Below are positions 44,249-52,532 of a stretch of 64,000 bases of DNA, piece after piece; the first letter of the stretch is position 1; each line of letters opens with the position of its first letter. The stretch covers positions 1,212,501 to 1,276,500 of the forward strand of contig NC_011365.1 of the NCBI RefSeq assembly GCF_000021325.1, given 5' to 3'. Under the pieces are notes generated by a model. It saw nothing but the letters and a program-made list of their open reading frames with translations, was not told the origin of the DNA and did no database searches. Source of the stretch: Gluconacetobacter diazotrophicus PA1 5 (GTDB lineage: Bacteria; Pseudomonadota; Alphaproteobacteria; Acetobacterales; Acetobacteraceae). The position numbers were made by a program, and so were the translations under genes.

Positions 44249-44290
44249 GCGGCGCGGGCGGGCAAAGGGCGCGGATTGAGGCATTTTACC

Positions 44291-44318
44291 GGCCATTCCG
44301 CTTTATCGCTGGCCTTTT
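44291..44318 (+). terminator. weak terminator candidate after the alcohol dehydrogenase gene
   Basis: GGCCA...TGGCC (14-base loop) followed by TTTT, 42 bases after the dehydrogenase stop. Confidence 0.35.
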
Positions 44319-44418
44319 CGGCGGGGGTTCTTTATGGAGCGCCCTTTCCCGCATTGCGCATATGCCCGACCCGCCCTGGGGCCGTGACGCGCCCCTATTG
44401 TCCGGATTGACCTGACCC

Positions 44419-46209
44419 ATGCCGTTTCCCGAGACCCATCCCGCCCTTCGGCGCGCGCTAGACGCGCGCGGCTATGAAGAGCCGACCCCCGTCCAGAAAG
44501 CCGTGCTGGATGTCGCGGCGGACGGAAGGGACCTGCTGGTGTCGGCGCAGACCGGATCGGGCAAGACGGTGGCGTTCGGCCTGGCGATGGCCGACACGCT
44601 GCTGGGCGGGGCCGAACGGTTCGGCCCGGCCGGCGCCCCGCTGGCCGTCATCATCGCCCCCACCCGCGAACTGGCCATGCAGGTCCAGCGCGAACTGTCC
44701 TGGCTGTACGCCCCGGCCGGCGCGCGCATCGTGTCGTGCATCGGCGGCATGGATGCGCGGCGCGAAGCCCGGGCCCTGGAAATCGGCGCGCATATCGTCG
44801 TCGGCACCCCCGGGCGGCTGTGCGACCACCAGTCGCGCGGACGCCTGGTCCTGTCCGAACTGCGTGTCGTGGTGCTGGACGAAGCCGACGAAATGCTGGA
44901 CCTGGGCTTCCGCGACGAATTGCAGCAATTGCTCGATGCGATGCCCGACACGCGGCGGACGCTGCTGTTTTCGGCCACCATCGCCAAGGACATCGCCACC
45001 CTGGCCCGCCGCTACCAGCGCGACGCGCTGCGGATCGACACGCTGTCCGGCGCCCGGCAGCACGCCGACATCACCTATCGCGCCGTGATGGCCGACCCGC
45101 GTGAGATCATTCCGGCCGTCGTCAACATCCTGCGCTTCACCGACAGCCCGACCGCCATGGTGTTCTGCGCCACGCGCGAACTGGTGCGCCACATGCAGGG
45201 CGCGCTGCTGGAACGCGGCTTTTCGTCGGTCGCGCTGTCGGGCGAACTGGGGCAGAGCGAGCGTACCCGCGCGATCGAAAGCCTGCGCACCGGGCAGGCG
45301 CGGGTCTGCGTCGCCACCGACGTCGCAGCGCGCGGCATCGACATTCCCGCGCTCAGCCTGGTGGTGCATGCCAGCCTGCCGACCGACAGCGCCACCCTGC
45401 TGCATCGTTCGGGCCGTACCGGCCGCGCCGGGCGCAAGGGCGTATGCGCCCTGATCGTGCCGGTTTCGATGCGCCGGCGCGCCGAGCGGCTGCTGACGAT
45501 GGCGAAGGTCTCGGCCGAATGGACCGCCGTGCCGACCGCCGAGGCGATCCGCGCCCAGGACGCCGAGCGCCTGCTGACCGACCCGATCCTGACCGAGGGC
45601 GCGGCCCCGGGCGACGAAGACCTGGTCGCCCGCCTGGCCGAAAACCGCAGCGCCGAGCAGCTGGCCGCCGCCCTGCTGCAGATGTACCGCGCCCGCCTGC
45701 CGGACCCCGAGGATATCCGCCCGCTGCGCGTCGAGGCACCCCGTGCCCCGCGCGAGGGCGATTATGCCCGCCGCAAGGAACAGGGCCCCCGCGAGGACCA
45801 TGCGCCGCGTGGCGGACCGGGTGCGTGGTTTTCCATGAGCGTCGGCCGCCAGGACAAGGCCGACCCGAAATGGCTGGTGCCGCTGATCTGCCGTCTGGGC
45901 GGGGTGCGCAAGAACGATATCGGCGCGATCCGCATCGCCGACGACCACACGCTATTCGAAATCGCGACGGAATCGGCCGAGCGCTTCACCGCCTGCGTCG
46001 CCGCGACCGATTCCGACGAGGTGCGGATCAGCGCGGCCAAGGCCCCGGCGGGCGGCCCCCGTGGCGTAAGTGGCGAACGCGGCTATGCCCCGCGCAAGCC
46101 CGCGGGCAAGGCCGGCTATCCGCACGGACCGCGTGCCGGTCGTGCACCGGCGGGCGCCACGCGCGGCGCGCCCTCGTCACGCAAGCGGGCGCCGTCGCGC
46201 GCGTCGTAG
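44419..46209 (+). CDS. DEAD-box RNA helicase with DbpA-type RNA-binding domain
   Basis: A 596-residue helicase. The Q motif PTPVQ (residues 22-26), Walker A AQTGSGKT (43-50), PTRELA (81-86), DEAD (154-157), SAT (185-187) and HRSGRTGRAGR are all intact. Residues about 465-545 (AWFSMSVGRQDKADPKWLVPLICRLGGVRKNDIGAIRI) form a DbpA/CsdA RNA-binding domain, followed by a basic Arg/Ala/Gly tail. It probably acts in ribosome assembly or mRNA turnover in the cold, as DeaD-type helicases do. It stands alone with a 170-base upstream region. Confidence 0.93.
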   Translation: MPFPETHPALRRALDARGYEEPTPVQKAVLDVAADGRDLLVSAQTGSGKTVAFGLAMADTLLGGAERFGPAGAPLAVIIAPTRELAMQVQRELSWLYAPAGARIVSCIGGMDARREARALEIGAHIVVGTPGRLCDHQSRGRLVLSELRVVVLDEADEMLDLGFRDELQQLLDAMPDTRRTLLFSATIAKDIATLARRYQRDALRIDTLSGARQHADITYRAVMADPREIIPAVVNILRFTDSPTAMVFCATRELVRHMQGALLERGFSSVALSGELGQSERTRAIESLRTGQARVCVATDVAARGIDIPALSLVVHASLPTDSATLLHRSGRTGRAGRKGVCALIVPVSMRRRAERLLTMAKVSAEWTAVPTAEAIRAQDAERLLTDPILTEGAAPGDEDLVARLAENRSAEQLAAALLQMYRARLPDPEDIRPLRVEAPRAPREGDYARRKEQGPREDHAPRGGPGAWFSMSVGRQDKADPKWLVPLICRLGGVRKNDIGAIRIADDHTLFEIATESAERFTACVAATDSDEVRISAAKAPAGGPRGVSGERGYAPRKPAGKAGYPHGPRAGRAPAGATRGAPSSRKRAPSRAS

Positions 46210-46272
46210 CGCAAACAGGTCCAGGGCTCTGTCCTGGACCCGCCAAAATCCAATAAATCGCGGCGACCGGGC

Positions 46273-46686
46273 CTATAGTCCGCCCAGGGCGCCCGCGACG
46301 CTTGCCCCGGCCTGCTGGCTCAGCCGGTTCTGTTCCGCCGTGCCGGCGGCGCGCAGCCGGTCCAGTTGCTGGCCCGGCAGGGCGCGCGCGGAATCGACCG
46401 CATCACGCCCCGCCTGGACGCGCTGCCGCACGTCCTGCGTCGCCCCCTGGACCGCCTGGTCGCGATAGGCCTGGGCCTGGCCGTTCATGCAGTGCTCGCG
46501 TTGCGACAGGCGCCCGGCCACATCCCAGCCCGGCCTGGAGGCCGACCCGCAGGCCGCATCGGCCGACCCGGCGCGGGCGGACGAAGCGGCAACCGAAAGG
46601 ACCACCACGGTCAAGGCCGGCAGGGCCAGGGCCGGCAGGCGGAGGGCAGACATGGGATTTCGGAACATTATTGATACGGCTTTCAT
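46273..46686 (-). CDS. hypothetical secreted protein
   Basis: A 137-residue protein with an N-terminal signal peptide (LRLPALALPALTVVVLSVAASSARA), a CGS...HC pair, then a helical Gln/Arg/Ala-rich region (QAQAYRDQAVQGATQDVRQRVQAGRDAVD) likely to be coiled-coil. I recognise no family. The start is uncertain: 46686, 46668 and 46653 are possible and none has a clear ribosome site. It converges on the helicase gene. Confidence 0.6.
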   Translation of the reverse strand: MKAVSIMFRNPMSALRLPALALPALTVVVLSVAASSARAGSADAACGSASRPGWDVAGRLSQREHCMNGQAQAYRDQAVQGATQDVRQRVQAGRDAVDSARALPGQQLDRLRAAGTAEQNRLSQQAGASVAGALGGL

Positions 46687-46774
46687 GTTTGGTCGATAGT
46701 TCAGCAGAGCATGCCGCCATGGCGAAATTAGGTCCACGGTATGGCAGGGCCGGGCCTGCCGCATGGGTCGCCCG

Positions 46775-47494
46775 TCATGCGGCGGCATCCGTCTTGCTTC
46801 GTTCGGCCACCACCGTCGCGCCGCTGATGAAGCCCGCCGGCCCGCTTGCCAGAAACGCCACGAAATCAACCAGATCGTCACCCGCTTCGTAATAAGGCGG
46901 CACCATCCCCGACTGCGTCACGCCGCCGACCGGACCAGGCCGCACCACGTTGACGGTAATGCCATGCGGCCCCAGGTCGCGGGCCAGGCCCTGGGCAAAC
47001 CGTGTCAGCGCCGCCTCGGCCGGACCGTGAAGCGACGCCGCGTCCACCGCCGGCCCGCCTGTCACGCCGGACGGCACATCCGACGCGGGGGCGACGAAGA
47101 TCATCCGGCCGTCCCGTCCCATGTGGTCCGCCGCCGCGATGGCCTCCAGCATCGTGCCGCGCACCGCCACATCCAGCAGGAAGGCCGCAAGCCCGGCCGC
47201 CGGCAACCCGTCGGGCACCTGGAACCCGGCGGCACAGACCAGCACATCGATCCGGCCGAATTCGGCCATGACCCGCGCGACCATGGCGGAATTGTCCGTC
47301 ACCTGCCCACTGTCCGCCCGCAGCGCCAGAACCCGGCGGCACGTCACCGCAATCCCGTCGGCCATCCGCTGCGCCGCGTCACCGTCGCCGGTGAAGGTAA
47401 GGGCGACGTCGAATCCATCCGCCAGCAGGCGGGCGGCGATGGCCGCCCCCGTCCCCTGGCTGCCACCCGTCACGACGGCCACACGCTGCACCAT
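46775..47494 (-). CDS. SDR-family protein with altered catalytic residues
   Basis: A 239-residue classical short-chain dehydrogenase/reductase fold. TGGSQGTG (9-16) is an intact NAD(P)-binding motif, and ITVNVVRPGPVGG is the usual C-terminal block. The catalytic Tyr-x3-Lys positions read His156 and Glu160 (SLHGPAEAAL aligned on the usual YxxxKAAL), and NNAG reads CAAG (87-90). Only the catalytic Ser equivalent (Ser138) is kept. So it may bind nucleotide but is probably not a normal oxidoreductase. It is divergent from the antiporter with a palindrome between them. Confidence 0.82.
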   Translation of the reverse strand: MVQRVAVVTGGSQGTGAAIAARLLADGFDVALTFTGDGDAAQRMADGIAVTCRRVLALRADSGQVTDNSAMVARVMAEFGRIDVLVCAAGFQVPDGLPAAGLAAFLLDVAVRGTMLEAIAAADHMGRDGRMIFVAPASDVPSGVTGGPAVDAASLHGPAEAALTRFAQGLARDLGPHGITVNVVRPGPVGGVTQSGMVPPYYEAGDDLVDFVAFLASGPAGFISGATVVAERSKTDAAA

Positions 47495-47577
47495 GTGATC
47501 CCTGTCCCTTCATCTCCATCCCTCCGCGATCATACAATCGGGGGACGTGGCGATTTTGTCTTCTGGCCATATCTCAT

Positions 47578-47598
47578 ATATACGCATTATGCATATAT
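47578..47598. promoter_or_regulatory. 21-bp imperfect palindrome in a divergent promoter region
   Basis: ATATACGCAT-t-ATGCATATAT has 10-bp arms with one mismatch and sits in an AT-rich stretch between the SDR and antiporter genes. Size and symmetry suit a MarR-type operator. No regulator gene is adjacent. Confidence 0.4.
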
Positions 47599-47632
47599 TG
47601 AAGCGAACGGCATCGAAACAGAAGGGTAACGC

Positions 47633-48841
47633 ATGGTATTGGGCGTGATTGCGGATTTCGCATTGTTCGTGGCGGTGCCATGGCTGACATGGCGCCTGCT
47701 GGGACGGCGGATTCCCATCGCCGTCCTGCCGATCGTGGTGGGTATCCTTCTGGCGGTGACGCGATGGCCGGTCGGGCGGCTGGGCGTTCCCTCGGCCACC
47801 GGCGACATGGTCGGCTGGGTCGCCGTGCTGATCCTGGCCTTCACCGCCGGGCTGGAAATGTGGCAGCACCCCGGGGAAGACCCGTCCGTCGCCCCCGTCC
47901 CCGCGACATCGCTGCGGCGGCTGCTGACCAGCGCGCTGGTCGCGCTGGCCCTGCCGTTCGGGATCGGCACGCTGCTGGTGCATACGGTGCTGATGCCGCT
48001 GCCGGACTGGCAGCCGCCCGACGGCCATGGCTGGATCGGGGCCATGGCCATCGGGCTGTGCATCGCCGTCAGCGCGCTGCCGGTGCTGATCGGCATCGTG
48101 CGCGAACTGGCCCCGGCGGAACGCGCGGTGGGGCAGTTGGCCCTGCGCCTGGCGGTGGTCGACGACATGGCGCTGTGGACGGGCCTGGCCGTGCTGCAGT
48201 TCGCGGCCGACGGGGCGGGCGCCCTGCATGGGTGGCATCGGACGCAGTTCCTGGCGGCCCTGATCCTGGGCGTGATGGTGGCCATCAGCGGCTGGACCAC
48301 GCGCCGGGTGCGGAATCCGCCCCTGTGGCTGATCTGGGCCGTGCTGCCGCTCTGGCTGGCGGCGGGATCGTGGGCCAGCATGCAGCTTGGCCTGCACGAA
48401 CTGATCGGTGCCTATGCCGCCGGCGCGCTGATGCCGCCGCGCTGGGTCCGCCGCCTGCCGGTCGAACAGGCGGGCACCCTGGCGCTGATCTGGCTGGCCC
48501 CGCTGTTCTTCGGGCATAGCGGCATGCATATCGACGGCCGTGCCCTGACCTTCCCGTCGGTCCTGGCCTCACTGCTGCTGGTCGTGGTCTCGATCGCCAG
48601 CAAGCTGGGCGCGGTGCTGGCCTATCCACCCGCGCCCGGCCTGCGCGGACGCCGCGCGCTGGCGGCGGGCGCGCTGCTGCAATGCAAGGGCCTGATGGAA
48701 ATCGTCGCGGCGACCATCCTGCACCAGCGCGGCATGGTCTCGAACTTCGCCTATGCCTCGCTGATGCTGCTGGCGGTGATCTCCACCGTGCTGACCGGGC
48801 CGATGTTCCGCCTGTTCAACGGCGGCACGTCGCGGGAATGA
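47633..48841 (+). CDS. cation:proton antiporter, CPA2-like
   Basis: A 402-residue membrane protein with about 10-12 hydrophobic segments. GWVAVLILAFTAGLEM, LCIAVSALPVLIGIVRELAPAERAVGQLALRLAVVDDMALW (with the paired Asp in VVDDM), HELIGAYAAGALMPP and LLQCKGLMEIVAATIL are characteristic of the CPA2/KefB transport domain. No TrkA-N regulatory domain follows, so it is transport domain only. It probably exchanges Na+ or K+ for protons, useful in an acid-forming organism. AGAAGGG precedes the ATG. Confidence 0.87.
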   Translation: MVLGVIADFALFVAVPWLTWRLLGRRIPIAVLPIVVGILLAVTRWPVGRLGVPSATGDMVGWVAVLILAFTAGLEMWQHPGEDPSVAPVPATSLRRLLTSALVALALPFGIGTLLVHTVLMPLPDWQPPDGHGWIGAMAIGLCIAVSALPVLIGIVRELAPAERAVGQLALRLAVVDDMALWTGLAVLQFAADGAGALHGWHRTQFLAALILGVMVAISGWTTRRVRNPPLWLIWAVLPLWLAAGSWASMQLGLHELIGAYAAGALMPPRWVRRLPVEQAGTLALIWLAPLFFGHSGMHIDGRALTFPSVLASLLLVVVSIASKLGAVLAYPPAPGLRGRRALAAGALLQCKGLMEIVAATILHQRGMVSNFAYASLMLLAVISTVLTGPMFRLFNGGTSRE

Positions 48842-48953
48842 CCATCCCCCCCGACGCCGGCGTCTCGACGCCGGGCCGGGGCCTGGGCCATGATACGTCT
48901 GACCCCGTCGGAGGAATCCAGCGCCCCATGTCCCTTCATCCCGCCCCCGCCCG

Positions 48954-49421
48954 ATGAGCCTCGCTTCCGTCCGGGCATTCCTGGCCGAGCACGCGCCCGA
49001 CCTGGACGTCATCGAACTGGCCGGGTCCACCGCCACGGTCGCCGAGGCCGCCACAGCGCACGGCACCATACCCGACCAGATCGCCAAGACGATTTCGCTT
49101 CGGCTGGGCGAGCAGGTGGTGCTGGTGGTCGCGGCAGGCACCGCACGGCTGGACAACCGCAAGACCAAGGCCGTCTTCGGCCACAAGCCGCGCATGCTGG
49201 ACCGCGCCGAAGTCGAGGACCTGACCGGCCACCCGGTGGGCGGGGTCTGCCCTTTCGGGCTGAAATCGCCGCTGCCGGTCTATTGCGACATCTCGCTGCG
49301 CGCGTTCGACGACGTGATCCCGGCCGCCGGGGCGATCAACAGTTCGGTGCGCCTGCCGCCCGATCGCCTGGCCACCCTGACCGGCGCCACGTGGGTGGAC
49401 ATCTGCCAGAGACCGGAATGA
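48954..49421 (+). CDS. YbaK/EbsC-family aminoacyl-tRNA deacylase
   Basis: A 155-residue trans-editing domain protein. TIPDQIAKTISLRLGEQVVLVVAAGTARLDNRK has the conserved Lys, and GHPVGGVCPFGLKSPLPVYCDISL is the GxxxGGxxP family block. It removes misacylated amino acids (Cys or Ala on tRNA-Pro in characterised members). Length is normal. It lies 112 bases after the antiporter. Confidence 0.9.
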   Translation: MSLASVRAFLAEHAPDLDVIELAGSTATVAEAATAHGTIPDQIAKTISLRLGEQVVLVVAAGTARLDNRKTKAVFGHKPRMLDRAEVEDLTGHPVGGVCPFGLKSPLPVYCDISLRAFDDVIPAAGAINSSVRLPPDRLATLTGATWVDICQRPE

Positions 49422-49451
49422 CGCGCCGGGCCGCCAGTAGCGTCGGTGACG

Positions 49452-49730
49452 TCAGTGAATCGCCAGTCGCGGCGGCGGGATCGTCACCGGCACCGGGTCG
49501 GCCAGGTGCGGCGCGGGCGGCGGCGGGGCTGGCGGGGCCGGGGGTGCCGTCTTCACCACCGCCACCGGAATGGCGGTATAATGCGGCCCGGGCGGCGGCT
49601 TGGGATGGCGGGACAGCACGACGAACAGGCCGGCGTAGGTCAGCGCCAGCACGACCAGCACCCCGATCTTGAGCTTCCTCGGGTTCGGCAGCCGGGGCGT
49701 GCCGGGCGGGGGGAGCGAGCGAAGCAGCAT
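49452..49730 (-). CDS. small single-pass membrane protein with Pro-rich tail
   Basis: About 92 residues: a basic N-terminus (LPNPRKLK), one transmembrane helix (IGVLVVLALTYAGLFVVLS), then a Pro-rich segment (PKPPPGPHYTAIPVAVVKTA, followed by a PPAPPAPPPP run). The order recalls TonB-like or cell-envelope spacer proteins, but there is no TonB C-terminal domain. A TTG at 49739 is an alternative start. I do not recognise a family. Confidence 0.55.
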   Translation of the reverse strand: MLLRSLPPPGTPRLPNPRKLKIGVLVVLALTYAGLFVVLSRHPKPPPGPHYTAIPVAVVKTAPPAPPAPPPPAPHLADPVPVTIPPPRLAIH

Positions 49731-49916
49731 GGAGGGCAATCATTCCTGACCTGGGGATGGCCCCTTATAGCAGACCGCCGCCGCCAGACCATGGCGCGGG
49801 GCCATGGTCCGGGACCACGACACTTCTCCCGGAACTGTGCGATACCCGCGACGTTCCGACGCAGCCGGCCGCGCCAGCGGACCGGCCTCCATGCCGCAAG
49901 GAACCTTCCCCACGTG

Positions 49917-50363
49917 ATGCCCTTCGTCCCCGGATCCATCCGCCGTCTCCCGGCCTGCGTCCTGATCGCCGCCCTGGCCTGCCTGACGATGGCGCGCGCC
50001 CATGCCGCCGGCCAGCCCCAGACCGCCGACCTGCTGCTGGAAGCCCCGTATCGCCAGGCCTATGTCGCCATGCAGCGCTTCCCGGACTGGATCCGGCGCG
50101 GCCGTGCGACCTCGGCCCCCAGCAGCCAGGTCACGATGGACGGCCAGACCTACATCGTGGGCCATCTGTGCCAGCCGCATGATTGCGGCAACAACCAGCT
50201 CGACATCGTCTTCGCCCCCGGAGGCCGCGCCGCATGGGGCCTGCTGCACACCCGCACCGACGAAAGCCACCCCTTCCTGCAAAGCTGGCTGGGCGCGCCG
50301 GATGAAAAGATGCAGGCCCTGCTGCTGCGGGCCTATGCCGCCGGCAACCCCGAAAGCCGCTAA
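49917..50363 (+). CDS. ivy: Ivy-family C-type lysozyme inhibitor
   Basis: A 148-residue periplasmic protein with a signal peptide (PACVLIAALACLTMARAHAA). HLCQPHDCGNNQLDIVFAPGG is the Ivy inhibitory loop, with the CxPHDC motif whose His enters the lysozyme active site and whose Cys residues form a disulfide. Ivy protects against host C-type lysozyme and may restrain the cell's own lytic transglycosylases. The stop overlaps the siderophore-interacting protein gene tail-to-tail by 4 bases. Confidence 0.87.
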   Translation: MPFVPGSIRRLPACVLIAALACLTMARAHAAGQPQTADLLLEAPYRQAYVAMQRFPDWIRRGRATSAPSSQVTMDGQTYIVGHLCQPHDCGNNQLDIVFAPGGRAAWGLLHTRTDESHPFLQSWLGAPDEKMQALLLRAYAAGNPESR

Positions 50364-51175
50364 TCCCGAATACGTTCGCCGCCGTTGGACGTGCCCAGGC
50401 GCCAGTATCCGGCGGCACGGATCCGGTCGCGCGGTATCGCTTCTTCTTCGATCAGGTAGGTCCGCAGCGCCCGGACGGTCTCGATTTCCGCTCCGATCCA
50501 CACATGCAGGGTCCGCGTGTCCAGGGCGAGGCGGCGCAGAGCGTCAAGCAGCACCGGGGATCGCCCGGCCGGTGCGCCGGCGCGGGGCAGCCACAGGACC
50601 CGCGCGTCGGCGGCGCTCGACAGGCGGCGTTCCTCGGCTGCGTCCTCGACTTCGATCAGCGCCGTCACCGTGGTGCCGGCGGGCAGTTCTTCCAGGCGCC
50701 GCGCGATCGCCGGCAGCGCGGTTTCGTCCCCGATCAGGAGATAACCGGCATGATCGCCGGATATCACGAACGAACCGCGCGGGCCGCCGACCCCCAGCCA
50801 TTGTCCGGGCGCGGCCTGCGCGGCCCAGCTTGTGGCGGGGCCATCACCGTGCAGCACGAACTCGATGCTCAGTTCGCCGCACGCGGGATCGAACCGCCGG
50901 GGCGTATAGTCCCGGGCGATGACGGGGACCGCGGGATCGCGAACAGGCCGTCCATCGGGGCCGATGGCCGGCAGGACGGGCCGATCCTGCCCCGGCGCGG
51001 GAAAGAACAGCTTGACGTGATCGTCGGCGGCGGCGGTCCTGAAGTCCGCCAGGTCGGGACCGGTGAAGACGACGCGCCGCATGCGCGGCGACAGATCTTC
51101 CACGCGGACGACCTGCATCATGCGCAGCCGCACCGGCGGACGGGCGCGCGGCGCCGGAGAAGATAATGCGTTCAT
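50360..51175 (-). CDS. siderophore-interacting protein (ferric-chelate reductase, YqjH/ViuB-like)
   Basis: A 271-residue FAD/NAD(P)H reductase. PRMRRVVFTGPDL, ARDYTPRRFD (FAD-binding RxYTxR) and GQWLGVGGPRGSF in the FAD_binding_9 domain; then YLLIGDETALPAIARRLEELP and HVWIGAEIETVRALRTYL in the SIP C-terminal domain. Such enzymes release iron from ferric siderophores in the cytoplasm. GGAG lies 8 bases before the ATG. It follows a PadR regulator by 28 bases, recalling E. coli yqjI (PadR) and yqjH (SIP). Confidence 0.9.
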   Translation of the reverse strand: MNALSSPAPRARPPVRLRMMQVVRVEDLSPRMRRVVFTGPDLADFRTAAADDHVKLFFPAPGQDRPVLPAIGPDGRPVRDPAVPVIARDYTPRRFDPACGELSIEFVLHGDGPATSWAAQAAPGQWLGVGGPRGSFVISGDHAGYLLIGDETALPAIARRLEELPAGTTVTALIEVEDAAEERRLSSAADARVLWLPRAGAPAGRSPVLLDALRRLALDTRTLHVWIGAEIETVRALRTYLIEEEAIPRDRIRAAGYWRLGTSNGGERIRD

Positions 51176-51203
51176 CGCGGTACTCCGGAAAAGGGCGGGA
51201 CGG

Positions 51204-51833
51204 TCAGTCCGAGCTGCCGAGGATCTCGGCCGCCGCACGGTCGAGGATACGCGCGATGCGGCGTGCTTCGTCCGGCGCGCAGCCGCGCTTGCGCATCAGC
51301 GCCTGCTTGATGGCGTGACGCGCCCGGTGCAGGTCGTCCGCCGCCTGCGGATCGGGGGCATCGACACCCGCGAAGGCATCACGGACTTCGGCCATCCGGC
51401 CGCCGATGCGGGCCAGCATGTCGAGGATGGCGTCCGCGTGGCCCCGATTGGCCTCCAGGTAGGCGCGGCCCTCGTCGGTCAGGGTGTAGAGCTTGCGATT
51501 GCCCTCCGGCGTGACGGTCGCATGGCCGATTTCCTCCAGGTAGGTCAGGGCCGGATAGACCATGCCGGGGCTGGGCGCGTAGAACCCGCCCGATTTTTCT
51601 TCCAGCAGGCGGATCAGTTCGTATCCGTGCGCCGGACGGTCCGCGAGCAGGCTGAGCAGGACCAGTTGGAGTTCCTCCGAACTGAACTTGCGGCCGGCCG
51701 GGAAGTCGCCGCCCCCGAACCCCCGGCCGAAGCCGCCGCCGAAGCCACGGCCGAACCCGTGGCGCCCGTGGCGGCGACCGATGGCATGGAGGATATGATG
51801 AAGACGGTGAGTGGGATGATGATCTCTAAACAT
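51204..51833 (-). CDS. PadR-family metal-responsive regulator (YqjI-like)
   Basis: A 209-residue regulator. Residues 1-48 are a His/Arg/Gly-rich leader (eight His by position 25, then GFGRGFGGGFGRGFGGG), like the metal-binding leader of E. coli YqjI. Residues 50-125 are the PadR winged helix: LQLVLLSLLADRPAHGYELIRLLEEKSGGFY, PGMVYPALTYLEEIGHATV, RKLYTLTDEGRAYLEAN. The rest is a dimerising helix. YqjI represses yqjH and is relieved by nickel and influenced by iron; the same role is inferred here for the SIP gene. The start codon lies inside a perfect palindrome and has no ribosome site, suggesting leaderless or very short-leader translation. Confidence 0.87.
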   Translation of the reverse strand: MFRDHHPTHRLHHILHAIGRRHGRHGFGRGFGGGFGRGFGGGDFPAGRKFSSEELQLVLLSLLADRPAHGYELIRLLEEKSGGFYAPSPGMVYPALTYLEEIGHATVTPEGNRKLYTLTDEGRAYLEANRGHADAILDMLARIGGRMAEVRDAFAGVDAPDPQAADDLHRARHAIKQALMRKRGCAPDEARRIARILDRAAAEILGSSD

Positions 51834-51862
51834 GTCTTACGATATGTATATCGTAAGACATG
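51831..51862. promoter_or_regulatory. perfect 32-bp palindrome overlapping the PadR start codon (predicted operator)
   Basis: The arms CATGTCTTACGATAT and ATATCGTAAGACATG are perfect 15-bp inverted repeats around a central GT. The first three bases are the complement of the PadR ATG. The place and symmetry suit autorepression by the dimeric PadR protein. TATACAT inside the arms could be the -10 box. Confidence 0.75.
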
Positions 51863-52059
51863 ATGCAAGACCTATTTTGCGGCGCTGGGCCGCCATGCCC
51901 TTTCGCCCCCCGGCACTTCCTGCCATAGTCCGGCCGATCCCGCGGCGCCGCCGCCCGACCGGCCCGGCGCACCCCGGGGATTGTCCGGGATCGTCGTCGA
52001 CCTGCCCGAATCGGACCCCGGGCCTTCGCGCCAGTGAAATGCCCGGAGAGACGCTTACC

Positions 52060-52473
52060 GTGACGACCATCCTTGCCGGCCGCCTGCCCGCCCTGTTTCT
52101 GTCATGCGGCCTTGTCTCGGTCGCCGCGTCCGCGATGGCGCAGGATGCCCCGGCCCACGGACCCGCCGCCCAGGTCCAGCGACAGGTCGCCGTCCTGCAA
52201 TCCAATCCCAACGGGGTCAGCCGGGACTGCCTGGACGCGCTGGCGGAAGTGCACAAGACGCAGGATACGATCTCGGCCGAAGAAGACCGCTCGAAGGACC
52301 CGGACCTGGACGTCGCGCGCGACGTGCTGGAAACCGATCTTGAAACGGCGGTCCAGTCCTGCCGCGCCGATACGACGTCGATATGCGACAAGGCCGGGGC
52401 CGACCCCAAGCTGGCCAAGGCCTGCGCGGCACTGGACCAGAGCGAGGCCGACCCGAAGGCCGACCAGGATTAG
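52060..52473 (+). CDS. hypothetical secreted four-Cys protein
   Basis: A 137-residue protein starting GTG at 52060, with GGAGAG 9 bases upstream. A signal peptide (FLSCGLVSVAASAMA) is cleaved before QDAPAHG. The mature acidic, helical part has four Cys (SRDCLD, QSCRAD, SICDK, KACAAL) that could form two disulfides. No family is recognised. Divergent from the PadR gene; a longer upstream frame from 51832 lacks support. Confidence 0.6.
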   Translation: MTTILAGRLPALFLSCGLVSVAASAMAQDAPAHGPAAQVQRQVAVLQSNPNGVSRDCLDALAEVHKTQDTISAEEDRSKDPDLDVARDVLETDLETAVQSCRADTTSICDKAGADPKLAKACAALDQSEADPKADQD

Positions 52474-52532
52474 GGCAGACCGTGACGAGGCGGGATCACC
52501 TGGTCAGGTAAAGATGCTCTGAAGACAGAAAC

